A stretch of 64,000 bases of DNA from Pardosa pseudoannulata. Taxonomy: Eukaryota; Arthropoda; Arachnida; Araneae; Lycosidae. Position numbers and translations under genes: made by a program. Below are positions 23,801 through 36,647 of the stretch, in pieces. The stretch is from assembly GCA_032207245.1 (NCBI GenBank), contig CM063502.1:46680186-46744185 (forward strand), in the 5' to 3' direction. Positions within the stretch are counted from its first letter, which is position 1. The number at the start of each line of letters is the position of its first letter. The notes beneath the pieces are model-generated. The model saw nothing but the letters and a program-made list of their open reading frames with translations, did no database searches and was not told where the DNA came from.

Positions 23801-25439
23801 TGCACTATAGTTCAGATAGTTTTCCTGCTCTTAAATTTGGCCATCACAGACCTACTATTGGGGGTTAAAAATTTATAAATCTAAAGTTTTCACCATTTTT
23901 CCTTTTTTTAAAAAAATTTTAATTATGCCATAAATTCTCTTATTTGCATTTGAGAAAATATACCAAAAATTCTTAAATAATTTTTTTTAAGAAAAGGAAA
24001 AGATGTCATCCTAGGGAATTTGCAGTTCTATCATGTAGTATATGTTTTAAAAAGAATTTTTAAAATACAAGCCAGCCAAAGAAAATTTATTTTTTCCCAT
24101 AGATTAACATTGAATGAGAGGAATCCAATATGGCAGGTACAGACCAACCTCATAAAAACCAGGTTACATTACATACAAGTGCCATGACATTTGCTGCATT
24201 ACCACTTGGGCAAAGTATAACTTCCAATAGAAAAAATTAGCTACTCCTATAAAACACACATATTTCTTAACCAATACATGGTTTTAGTTCACTTTTCTGT
24301 AACCAGTTTTTAATAGCGATAAAGCATTCAAATCAATGGTGGCAATTACTAATACGCATTAAACGCGAGCAGCATTAAGACATTATTTGGCAGAAGGTAA
24401 GAATAACTTATGTTAAAAACCAGGAATGCTATTTCTTACCACCTTAGGACTGACCCCACACTGATCTTTGAAACTTTGTCTCAATTGCACTTTTACTTTT
24501 TGACTACTTTGTGAATTGTTTTGAATAGCTCTAAATGCCATCTGAAGGACATGAAGCCTCACAGTTTGTGATATGTAGTACCTAGGATTGGTTTCTCTAG
24601 CCCAGAAATTTGTTCTTTTGATATTTATAAAATGAGAATAATGAAATGGAATTTCTTAAAAAGTATAAATTAAATTATATTTAATTTACTACATAAAAGC
24701 CTTCATAAGTTCAGAGTGAGGTATACTGACAACTATCACAAATTTTGAAATTGTCTAAATAAAATGAAAAAAAAAAAATCTTTACACCTTGACAGTATAT
24801 TTCAAAACTTATGATTTTTATGGATTCTCATTATTCTTAAACTTTTATTTTAAGTCATTTTTTTTCTTCAGTCCAGATCATCTGTCTGAGTGTCTCCATA
24901 TCAATAGCAAGTTTGGGAGAGCAAACATGAGAGCAGAGGCACCTGTAGAGGTCAAAAATAATTTTGTTATTCTTTAATTTTCAAGAAAAAAAGGTTCAAC
25001 CTGTATAAAACCTGACTCACAAAGAGATTAAGGTAATCAAATGACAAAGTCTTTATAACATTGAAAAACTTTTAACTGTGATTAGCCCATCAATGCCTAA
25101 AAATCTTTAGGGACAGTTAAAAAATAGTTAGCAAAATACTTGTTTTCTTGAAATATTTTTTAAAAATCTTACATAACAAGCCTAAAATCATCAAGTACTT
25201 GCTAATGTGTATAATTTATTCACTGGAATCAACATTTTATGATTTTTCAACCTTGTACATTAATTTATCTAATATATAGATTGAAATTATGAAAAATAGT
25301 TATAGCCTTAATAAAACTCCACATTACATATATATAAGCAAATAAATCTTTCATCACAAAATTTTTATAAATGATGTTTAAAATGACAGCTCCTTATTGA
25401 TGAGAATAGGCTGTAACAGTCAAAGATGTTCGAACTTCA

Positions 25440-25440
<1 letters not shown>
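20816..25440. other. Intergenic, AT-rich, no gene seen
   Basis: It holds the palindrome at 21463-21526. Overlapping frames near 22934-23221 on both strands have no recognisable motif. CpG is scarce: seven in 21001-22500 by hand count. Confidence 0.6.
21463..21526. repeat. Perfect 31-bp inverted repeat with 2-nt spacer
   Basis: The left arm starts TTTAAAGTTATCAGG and ends CACATACCACT; the right arm is its exact reverse complement, separated by AA. Pairing stops at the next base outward on each side (T versus C). There is no coding sense in it. Confidence 0.95.

Positions 25441-25441
<1 letters not shown>

Positions 25442-25533
<92 letters not shown>
25442..25533. repeat. (TA)n(GT)n compound microsatellite
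   Basis: About 54 bases of TA alternation pass directly into about 38 bases of GT alternation. Both blocks are nearly pure. Confidence 0.95.
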
Positions 25534-25538
<5 letters not shown>

Positions 25539-26623
25539 TTATTCACAAGAGGCCATAACATAAATTTATGATATTCAGCAGAAATGATTTGGACATTAAT
25601 GAGTTAACACAACCACTTTTAAGCACAAATAATAGTCCTGAGTAATGAAAACTGATCATTTAATATATCATATCAACATAAGAAGTTACTGAATAATAAT
25701 CCCTGTTGTATCAAATAAAATATTAAAGAATTATATACAAGTAGTCAGCTTTTTTATTAATCTATCTTGTTAAGTAATCCAAACTAATTATATTTTAAAA
25801 TAAAACATAATTATAAATTTTAACAAAATAATTTAGATATTTTTATCAGGTGTCAATATTCATTTTGACTAAACCTTGCAATTAACATATTACAAAACCC
25901 TATTTAAATTTTAATTACAAGCTTACATTAAGAGCCATGAATAATACAAAATGTTGTGATAACAAACTAAGCAAAAATGTATCACAACTAAATGTTGAGG
26001 GGAAAAAAAGAACACTAAAACAGCCTGTAAACAAAAAATATAATCCATTTTCTCTAACACTTTATTGAACTACACATTTTTATGTGTACATATATACATC
26101 AAATATAAAACCAATTTTTAACTTTTGTTACACTTTCTTTAACACAATAAATATCTAATTATTGAAAAGCTATTATTTCCTTTACAAAGAGCTTAACTTT
26201 ACATTAAGTACTTTTATGTTTTCACATAATAAAGGCTATATTTTTATTGAATAGCTGTGATAAAATCAAAGTGCTCTCAGTGAATACTTTAAAAACATAG
26301 GCCAGCAAAAAATAACTTTTTAATAGCTTGACAATGGTAGCAAAAGACATTTTTAAAACCTTTAACATATTTTTCCAATGCATTTAATGAATTTTTTTTC
26401 TATCCCCATAGTTTTGCTAAAATGTAATTTTGCTATATAAGTAACAAAATTATCAAAACATTACAGAGTAGACGACTATGATGTTATGATAGGAAAAAAA
26501 AACTTTTAAGTATAAACAGAAGTTTATTATTTTTATATAGTCTTTATGGATTTTTTGGCTTTTCCTGTTGCTCTTTGACTTTAAAAGTTCCTATTAGCTT
26601 AGCTCTTTCGCCCTTGGTTAGTT

Positions 26624-26790
26624 GGTTTCTTTGTTTGGAATGCAATAGTCTACTGTTTTGGTACACGAGAGCTAATAATGGCACCTACTGCTTATAGCTG
26701 ATTCAAAACAGCTACTAACATCTATGACAGAAGTGGGATTCAAACCCATGAACTACAATATAGAATAACAGCACCCTGCATGCTCGGCTT
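26624..26790 (-). repeat. tRNA-derived SINE, decayed
   Basis: The plus strand shows gtttggaatgcaatagtcta, then cacctactgctta and gggattcaaacccatgaac, which is the inverse of the family body and box B. Most CpGs are converted to TG or CA. Confidence 0.7.
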
Positions 26791-27275
26791 TTTTCACATG
26801 TGAATTACCTGGTAAGCTTCTTGTTATATAGACCAAAACATGACCTATCACATTGGTATTTCAGTCACTCTGATTCTAAAAATGATGGAAAGATGAGAGT
26901 TTTTTCATCACTTTCTTTATCAAATGATTTATAATTTATTTTGAACCAATATATTTTGACTGAAGCAGATGATTTTGGTTTAAACATATTTTTTAATCTT
27001 TATGAATGATTTTAATTAAATTTCCAGGGGACATCCCTAGTTTTGATAAAATAGATCTTTGATTTGCTTGATTTTTTTTTCAATATCAAACTCTTCAATT
27101 CTTTTATATTTACAAGTGCTTGCATAGTCTTAAATGTGGCTTAGGGGCCAAGTTTTATCTTTACTTTTAGCTAGATGCTTTGATCCTTCTAAGTTTATTA
27201 TATTAAAAATACATTTCTTTAAAATACAATAACTTTGATTTTCACACCATTATAAAAAGTAAATTTGAATATTTT

Positions 27276-27447
27276 GATTGGTTTGGAATGCTGCAGTTGA
27301 TATTTTTACACAAAGGCTAATGACAGTAGGACCTGTGGTTAAAACCAACTTTGAATAGCTACAAACATTCATGTTAGTAATGAGATTCAAACCCATGAGT
27401 CCCAGTACCAATGAGCAGCACCCTACCCATTCAGCTATTGTCTGGCA
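27276..27447 (-). repeat. tRNA-derived SINE, decayed
   Basis: The plus strand reads ggtttggaatgctgcagtt through gagattcaaacccatgagtc to cattcagctattgtctggc. The tRNA-like head therefore lies at the high-coordinate end. Box B is ttgaatctc-like with its CpG lost. Confidence 0.75.
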
Positions 27448-27510
27448 TACCTTTGAAGAAAAGCACATTTATATAACCTTTGAGTCATATATCAATTTTA
27501 GTAGTTTAAG

Positions 27511-27685
27511 TTTCATTTGGAGCAGTATGGTCTACTTTTTGATATACAAGGACTAATGAGACCAGGACCTATTAGTTAAAGCCAATTTCAAATGGCTATA
27601 CACATCCAGGACAAAAGCAGGATTCAAATCCACAAATTCTTGTACTAAAAAACAGCATCTTACATATTCCTATCATTCAGCTCAA
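27511..27685 (-). repeat. tRNA-derived SINE, decayed
   Basis: Recognised by tttggagcagtatggtctac, aatgagaccaggacctatta and ggattcaaatccac. It lies only about 60 bases from the previous copy and has the same orientation. Confidence 0.7.
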
Positions 27686-28330
27686 TTTTAGCTGCCACTT
27701 TTAAAATAAATCTTTTACACTATAATCAATACAAAACAGTTAGAGATGTTTATGCTTAGAATAGCAGTTTTTATCTCAAAATGCTAAACAGAAATATAAA
27801 CACAAAGACCTTCCGTACATACATAAGGAGTTCCACTGTAGCCATAGGGTTAAACAAGCTATAGCTACAGATACCCTGATCCAGGATATTATATAAAGGG
27901 ATTTATCTACTCTAAGTAAACATAGGTGTTTCAATCCCAAGGTACCCAGAGATCTGTTTCTCCTTTCCCTTTCTATTATTTTCTCATTTCTTTCTTGGGT
28001 TTGGATATAACAGACCTCTGGTCACAGTATCCTGTTCTTAGGAACCTCCACCCCAAGAAATGTACTAATGGCAATTTCATTTCCTTTCATTGCCCCCTGG
28101 GTGCTAGCCATTTGAGTGACTATTTCACATGCACTCAATAGTTTGACAGATAAAATAAATTTTAAAATTATTTTAAAATATTTTGTTTTAACAGATACTG
28201 ACTAACTTTACTCCTTATTCAAACTTTTTCTCTATTCTGAGTCAGGAAATGTATTTCGCATAAAGACACATTATTGATAGTAGCTCATGGGTCCAAATAT
28301 CTTAGTACATAAATGTTTCTTTCTCTCACT

Positions 28331-28644
28331 AACAAGTTCGTTCTTATGAGTCTGGAGGCAAGAAGTTAAGCTTTAATTTTCATTAACACATTAATAACTA
28401 GCATCTGTTTTTGAGGTTGGTTTGAAGTACTATAGTCAATGTTTTTGCTACACAAGGGCTAATGAGACTGTAACCTACTCCTTAAAGCCAAATCCAAATG
28501 GTTAGAAACATCCATACCAGTAATAAGTTTCAAACCCACAAACACTGGTACTGAAGAGCAGTGCTCAACCCATTCAGCTTAATAATTCTTTGAAAAGGAT
28601 GCATTCTTTTTCTAGAATAACATGAATGTTGTTTTTTTCTTATC
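28331..28644 (-). repeat. SINE-containing tandem duplication, unit 1 (about 314 bp)
   Basis: The unit starts aacaagttcgttcttatgag, has gtctggaggcaagaagttaa, contains a SINE copy at 28416-28580 and ends after aaaggatgcattctttttc. Unit 2 repeats the same order with moderate divergence, including non-SINE flanks on both sides, so this is a tandem duplication rather than two insertions. Confidence 0.75.
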
Positions 28645-28975
28645 AACAAGTTCATATCGGTCTGGAGCCAAGAAGTTAAGCTTTTCTCTTTCATTAACCC
28701 ATTAATGCCAACCATCCATTTTTGAGGTTGAATGGTTTGAAGTGCTATGGTTTACTTTTTTTGTTACATGAAGGTCAATGAGACTGGGACCTACCACTTA
28801 AAATCAATTCCTAACAGCTATGAACATCCATGCCAGTAATAAGATTCAAACCCATGAACTGCACTGCCAAAGAGTAATAAGAGCCCCTACCTATTTGGTC
28901 AACGTTTGGTTTCCAAAATTGTTTGGCTTTATATTATTCTTTGAAAAGGATGTATTCTTTATCAGACATGTGTAA
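28645..28975 (-). repeat. SINE-containing tandem duplication, unit 2
   Basis: It starts aacaagttcatatcggtctg, shares gccaagaagttaagctttt with unit 1, contains a SINE copy at about 28727-28910 and ends around aaaaggatgtattcttta. The SINE here is more complete at its head (cctatttggtcaacgtttgg). Confidence 0.75.
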
Positions 28976-29706
28976 AAATTCAATAAAGTTAGATCATTTG
29001 AGTTGATCTTGATTGACACACCAAAAACCATTCAAATAGGACAAATTTATTTTAAAAGTTTTTTTCATCATTGGCCTGTATAATTATACAGTTTATTAAA
29101 CTATTTTAAGTAATTACTTAAATTTAAAAGTTAAAACTGCTAATAGAAATTATTATTCTTTAATTTCCACACATTCATCTATCTATCTATCAAGAAAAGT
29201 ATTTTTTCTTTAATGTAAAACAATATCCAATAAATTAAAAATTTGAAGTAAATCCCTAAACCTAAGTTAATCTTGTTATTTCTACATTAGAAGATACAGA
29301 GCACATTAGTTTTTCCTGACAAATGTTCTCTCAAGAATAGCTACCTGTGTCTTCTTTATCTTATGCATCTTTGATGTATTGAATGTTTAAAATATTGGGT
29401 ACCAACCAATAAAATGTATTATGTAAAGAAAGACAAATTATAATTATATAATAAAGTTACAAATGTGTTTTGTCATAAAATATACTTCAGCTTTATTCAT
29501 AGCAAATTTGAAGTTAGATCAATGATTCGGTTTAAAAGATTTCCTAAATTAACTAGTGTAATAAAACAGCTAGTTCTTTTTTGAAAAAACTTGGCACAAA
29601 TATTTTTCTTAATCCATGGTAAAACTTCTCTTTTCAAGCTATTTTAATCATTATGAATGTTATGAATTTAAAGAAACATATAAATTTTTTTTCCTCAAAC
29701 TTTGTA

Positions 29707-29712
29707 TTTATT
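29707..29712 (-). promoter_or_regulatory. Candidate poly(A) signal for CCDC43
   Basis: TTTATT on the plus strand reads AATAAA on the minus strand, about 86 bases after the CCDC43 stop codon. Position and sequence are suitable; use is inferred. Confidence 0.5.
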
Positions 29713-29797
29713 ACCCATCTGCTAACACGTGTAAAAGTTCAATAAAATTAGATCTTTAAACATTTACAAATTCCAACTTCCCTACAGAACTCATGAC

Positions 29798-30013
29798 TCA
29801 TCGCTTGTGTTCTCGCTTTTGTGTTCGCTTGCGTTCCTTTTCCCTCCTTTCATCTTGCTTCTGTTTCTGCTTTTCTCGATTTACTTTGTCCTGTGCTTTT
29901 TTCTTTTCTGCTTCTGATTTCAATTTATCTCTTCGTTCTTTTTCAGCTTGGACAATGGCTTCTACATTTTGATTCTGAGCTATCAAGAAGTTAAAGTCTA
30001 AATACTCTTTATG
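29798..30013 (-). CDS. CCDC43: CCDC43 last exon (coiled coil and stop)
   Basis: After a tttctgcag acceptor it reads HKEYLDFNFLIAQNQNVEAI, then a run of Lys, Glu, Arg and Gln ending TQKREHKR and stop TGA at 29800-29798. It aligns with the NTNVEDVLNARKLERD to KRTQRGERKR end of human CCDC43. The lone open frame starting at residue Met near 29986 is only the exon's tail. Confidence 0.92.
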   Translation of the reverse strand, partial: HKEYLDFNFLIAQNQNVEAIVQAEKERRDKLKSEAEKKKAQDKVNREKQKQKQDERREKERKRTQKREHKR

Positions 30014-33000
30014 CTGCAGAAAAAGCCACTAGCAACTATCAAGAAGACATTTAACATAAACAGGTCATAATGGCTAGAAATATATGCTATAAGTATTATA
30101 AACTGAAAATATCACTACCAATGCTCTATTTAAATCAAAATACATATGAATTTAAACATCAAAATTTCAGGATAAAATATGCTTTGCTGGTTGAATAGAC
30201 CATGGTTTACTTTTTGTTGCATGAGGACTAATTAGATTGGGACTTACTGTTCATAACCATTTTAGAGTTAAGATCTCCAAAAGCATTCCAGTCTGAAAGT
30301 TTACCTCCCAACACCTGACAGTTTTCAACCCTGGTACCTCAGAATTTTAGTCTGCTACTCTAGCCATTAGACTACTTGCACCATGCCATGTACAGCAAAA
30401 CTCCAGTAATCAAAACTCTGTTTGGTTCCCTTTGGAAGAAAAATCTTCCTGCAAAAATTTAATATTCAGAAGTGCTACCATTTGCCATTACTACACCATT
30501 ACTCTAATTCAATGAGTTACCAGTCAAATTTGCACCATGTTTGTCACTACCAGAGTAGATTAAGATATATAGCTGATTTATTGTGCAATATTGATTCTGG
30601 AAGGAAATATTATTTTATTAACAACAGACAAAATAAAAATCACCTAATGTTTACACACAGTAATAATTAGTATGCAGTTAGCCAGACACAATGGGAACAA
30701 TAATTTTACACATTAAAAAAAAAAGAAAACATTTCATTTTAAAATGAATGTTAGTCCTCAAAACAGAAATTAGCTAAAAAAAAAAGTAATGACAGTGAAA
30801 GAAATAATTTTAATGGTATGGTTTAGTTTGGTTAGGAACACTATGGTCAACAGGTTTTGCTGCACATACACTAACTGATATATTTAAGTAGTGATATTTT
30901 TTATTATATTTACAAACAGAATTGGTTAATTTATATCCCTTTGCACTTCTATTCGAAAACAAAGTGAAAAAAACTTTCATTTTTTCCTCTCCTATCTGAC
31001 AGTATAACTGTTGCTGGCGTTTAGTTTCATCATGAAACAAAAAATTTACTCATAAAACACACACACACAAAAAAAGATTGCTCATATCTTATATCCTTCT
31101 GTTCATTGATTTAAAGCATAAGTTCCCAACAGGGACAATAACCCCTCTTTGACAGTGCTGAGGTCTTCTATTGGGGCGATATTGATTTTAGAGGCAAATG
31201 GGAGTTAAGATAGTCAAAGGGAGTATATCCACTAAACATAATATCTCTAAATATACATATCTATAAAAATAATAAATGGATTCAATAATATTGTATTTAC
31301 CATAATTCAATATTTTTTAAAGCTATAAAATTCATGAATTTCACTAAGGGCTAATATTTGGCTACTCCATAGCTAAAGTACAGAAATTTTAATTTCATTT
31401 CCTTCCTCATATTTTCAGCTCATTGCAGTAGCTAGTTGACTGTCTAAGAAAAGGAATACTACTGAACATGGAGATTTATGAATGTTAACAAAATTAGAAC
31501 CCAACATTAACAAATTATTAAATATCTACCAGCCTCAACTATCTTATAATTTTTTTTTTTTTTTCTTATTGATTGTATGGTTATTTTTAAGTTTCTAATA
31601 AATAATTTTTACTGCATCTGATAATCATTTTAATTAATTTTCACTTTGTGGTTCTTAATAGAAATGAAGGTAAATAAAATAAATATAGATAATACAGAAC
31701 AAAACTTTAATATTTGGTATAATTAGCTATTATGGACGAGGGGATGTTCAAAATTTTTTTTCTTGTATATTTTTTTTCTTGTTGGCTGTGATTAAAAAAA
31801 ATATTGGGAACCTCTGGTCTAAAGCAATAAAAATTGCAATCTATAATTCAGAAAGAAACTAGTAAGTCCATATAATACAGTTTGAAATATATATATATAT
31901 ATATTTCTATTTTTAAAGCTAGCATAAATTAAGAATTTTTTAGTGACTTTTACATTTGGATTCAACCAAAATACTTCATAATAGGTTTTGCAATGGGGAG
32001 GCTTCTAGGCAGACTAAAAGAATAAAGAATTTAAAATGTAGAGAAAATAAGGTTAAATTCATTTAAAAGAATATGTAAAAAAAATGTGCAATGATTCAAA
32101 GAACATCAAAGGGTTGTAAACTGATTTGATATATACATATCTTCATATTTTTATATATAATAAAAAGTGTGTGAAAAGTTAGCTGTGGAGGGATAAAAAA
32201 AAATAATAATACTTCATGCATTTAGTGCATAATTTGACATATGTAAATAATATTGCAAACATTATAATCAAGAAAATAAATAGGATAGTGAAGATTTAAT
32301 CTTTAATCCCTTGAAGAACGATTAAGTTTTCATAAATAATAAATATTTAATTTGCTTGGATCGTAACAAAAAATTTTTAAATAAGTATATTCCATTTAAA
32401 TGAAAAAAAATCTGGTTTTAAAAAAATTCTAATTGATACAAATTTTTTAAGCTCAAGATTTTTATCAATATTCCTTATATACTAATATATAAAACATTTT
32501 TGTAATCTTTGACTAGAATATAACCAATTTTTCAAAGCAATAACCCTTTCTTCATCAACTATGCTATGATATTATTCAAATGTTGTCCCACTTAACCTGG
32601 ATAATTAAGAGTTCTAATGTAAATGCATTTTTTTTTTTTACTTTAATATTTTGTACACATGCATATATGCTAAAACTTTTAGGAATGAGTAAGTAAACAT
32701 TTTTTAACAGAGTAAAAAAGGATACAAGAAGTTGAGACAGCTCCACTATCAGAATTTTCTTCTCTGAAAATGCAGATTAAAAAAACTAGTAAGACAAATT
32801 ATGATTTCTCAAACATAACTAAACAAAATGAAAAATATAAAATATAAATTTTTAAATAATCAAGTTTCATACCACACCTTCAGTTATTAAATTTATAATA
32901 CACTTTCTACAATTTGAAAATAGTGTCTGTTCTGTTGCTGAACTTATAACTATTACATTTTATTGAAATACCCTATATCCAAAACAAAGAAATTAGAATA

Positions 33001-34054
33001 AACGGAAAGGATTTTTTAACTGCATTTTGTCATCAGAAATAAAAATACTACTATAACTTATGTAAATGTAGCTTTGGTTTAGTAGTATAACTATCATGTT
33101 ACTAGACAAGATGATACTATCATTGTCTTCAACACAGCTTCACTTCAAAAATGAAGTTGCAACCATCCTACAGTAATATAAGTTTTATATTATCAAGAAT
33201 GGTTAAGCTATATTTCAGTGTTACAATTACTTCTCCTAGTATTCTAAAAACACACTTACTTCTCCTAGTATTTAAAAAAAAAAAAAAAAAAAAGATAATC
33301 CTTAAAAAATATATGTATTCTTTAAAATGGTATAACATTTTAACATATCTGTATTAGACTATTATAGAGTGCTAAGGTTAATTTTGTGTAACATAACAGC
33401 TAACTACACCCAGACCTACTGCTTAAAGTAAATTCCAGGTAGCTAGAAGTGGAACTGTGATCAGTATTAGAAAAAGCCATTTTTTTATATATAAATGATA
33501 AAGATATATTTAAAAAATGTATAACAAATACATAGATTATTTTATATAATCAACACAGAGATAAATTTAAAATTTATATTTTCTAATAAGTTTGAATAAA
33601 GAGGGTTTTAATAAAAGAAAAATAGAACTTACTCTTCTTCAGATGATACATAAGTACAACGAGATAAAATGGCCTCACGAAGTTTTTCTTCCTCTGAGGA
33701 GCGATTAATGACTTTTAACACAGGCTGGGCTTGCTGTTCCATTATCAAAGCAACTTTATAAGCTACATCAGTTTTTTCTTTAAAAGGTTGAATAATAAAT
33801 AGTTAGATATAAAGATCAAATCAATATATGAAAATAAGCATACATGAGAATATTACATTTTGTCTACTATATAAAATATCCTATACATAACTCTTGATAA
33901 CTTAATTTTTTTTCAATACCTAATTATCAATAATGTGTTTTAATCAAAAATAATATAACAAGTATATACATTTTTACAATATAAAATGGTTGAAAAGCAG
34001 TTGATAAAGTGGATATTCTCAGGCTTTTATGAAACACTAATGAAAACTCAGTTT

Positions 34055-34106
<52 letters not shown>

Positions 34107-34638
34107 AAAAAAAAAGAAAGAAGAATCAGTATGAAATTTCAATATTTATTTTGAATGTTTAAATGCTGAATTATTTAGAATACTATAATTCATAATTGCT
34201 AATGTTCTAGTATCCTCCATAAATAGAAACAATCAATCAATCACTAAACAATTGTTTCTATTGTCAGGATTGATATTACAATCCGGTTTTTTTATTTACC
34301 ATAAAAGAAAATATTAAGAAAGAATCTACCATAAATTCCAGTTCTTAGAAAGGCTATATCACAACAAAAGAAGAGTTTCAATAATTATTATAGTAAATAT
34401 GTATCATTCTGTTGACTCAGAAAGTGGGATAATTATATGAAAATTCAAATGACTTTATCGAACCCCCAAACTATGCATAATATATAAATAGAATGCAGGA
34501 TCGGATCATAAGTCATTTCTAAAAATAATATATCCTACTGATGAAATTTTTGCACAGAATTCAGAATGTTATAGAATCAAGTCACCAAAACATAACAAAC
34601 TAATCTGGTTAGAAGAAATGTACTTTTTTTAGTGCATA

Positions 34639-34705
<67 letters not shown>

Positions 34706-36593
34706 GGACCTCAACCTATTATTTCTCACTGATCACTTGATAGATATATTTGGTCCTGAATTTATCCCCATGGAACCAATATTATTTTTCTTGCATTCAT
34801 CATTCCCAGCTGTATTACTAAGAAAATAAAATTATTAGGGACAAAAAATATGGTGTTGAAAAAAATCAAATCTTGCATTAATATTTAATATTCCTTTAAA
34901 AATTAATAAAATAAAATAAATTTATATTAATATTTTATAATTTTTGGTAAATAATATATTATAAAATTCTTCAGGTTTGCTGTATGACTTTCTAGAATTC
35001 CTTTTCCTTGTATTTTCAGTATGTGTTATTCATTCATACATTTAATATTATTGAGAAATATTTTCTCAACATTGTTTTAATTGGGTACCAGTACAAAACA
35101 CAATTTGTAAATTGTGGATGGTTTTAGTATAAGTTTATGAAAGGTATATCAATGCTTTTCCTTTTAATATTTAAACGAAAAGTCAAATAAGCTGTTTTTT
35201 TATGAAGTCTATGTTTTAATGTCTGCTCTTTGAGAAATTTAACATTAAATATTCATTATACCTTTAAAACATTTCAAGAAGTATCCAAATAGAACATGGC
35301 ATCATTTTAGAATACTGCCAGTATATTGCCAAATGGCCCTAAAAACATGAATTTTACTATAAAAGAGAAATTTACTATTTATATCCAAGGTTCTATTAAG
35401 ACAATCCATTCAGGACTACCAAAAAAAAAAAAAAAAGATTCCACAGGCCCACATAATTTTCGCCTCTAAGCCTAATTTCAATTAAAAATTCCTTAAAAAA
35501 AATCATAACTTCAAATTTAATATGCTGAAACTTCCAGTTCATAATCTCTGATAGTACCTGTATTCAATGCAACAAAAGTTTCATAGTATTTTTAAAAAAA
35601 TTACAAATTTTAAAGAAAACAATTTTGTTTTAATTATATGTACAGTTGGAAAAAAATACATTAAAAAATTTAAACATTTTTTAAAATGACATGAACACAT
35701 CTCATGCATAAATATTTCACTGCGAGTTTCAAATTTATTCTCATAATATTAAAACTTATACTTTTGACTTTTACAATGCATAGCTGTAATTTATCAGGTG
35801 GGGAAAAAATAAATTATTGTTCTCCATGGCTCATTACAAGGCATGAAACTGTTACAAACGCATATTTTCCACTCTTTTCTATTAAGTATCAATTAAAACT
35901 TTTTATATTCTACATTGACATAAACATAAGGTTTTGGGTTTGGTTTGGAGCACTATGGTCTACTTTTTGCAATACACAGGCTAATGAGACCGGGACCTAC
36001 TGCTTAAAGCTGATTCCGAACGGCTACGATAATCCCTGCCACTGTGGGATTTGAACCCACGATCTACATTTCCGAAGGCCAGTACCCTAACCATTCAGCC
36101 ATCGTTTGGCAATACATAAATAGAAGGTTATTTTATACAGGAAAATGCAAACTAAAATATATTTATTAACTATATTTTATGTTAATGAACTTAGCATCAA
36201 GACAGATTAATACAACGTACAGTTATAAATAAAAAGTTTGAATTCATATCACAATAATTTTCTTATTTCTGGGGGTGTAATACATAATCTCAGGACCTTG
36301 ACTATAAGTCTGCAGTACTTGTAAATTAAAGAAATTAGTATGATATACGTTTTAATGATTCAATTTTTAAAGCATATGCAGCAACAAAAATTAGACTTTT
36401 ACCATTCTATTGACTTTTTTAACTGATTAAAATTACTTTCTAGGAAGTGATTTATGAGTTATTAATTTTTGTTTAAAAGTATAGGTATTTACTCAAATTT
36501 ATTCATTAAATGATTGAATATTTACAAATAAAATAAAATTATAAATGACAAAGATACCTCTAAAATATTAAAAGTAAATTAAGCTTGTGCAAA

Positions 36594-36647
<54 letters not shown>

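Larger units (their letters stand above)
30014..32725 (-). other. CCDC43 intron 4 (or two introns)
   Basis: It contains the SINE variant at 30185-30372, a SINE fragment near 30822-30885 and the hAT-type element at 31117-31816. A small extra CCDC43 exon may be hidden here, but I could not identify one. Confidence 0.5.

Noticed and set aside
33927..34142. Phenylalanine-rich minus-strand frame
   Set aside because: Produced by the poly(A) run at 34062-34118.
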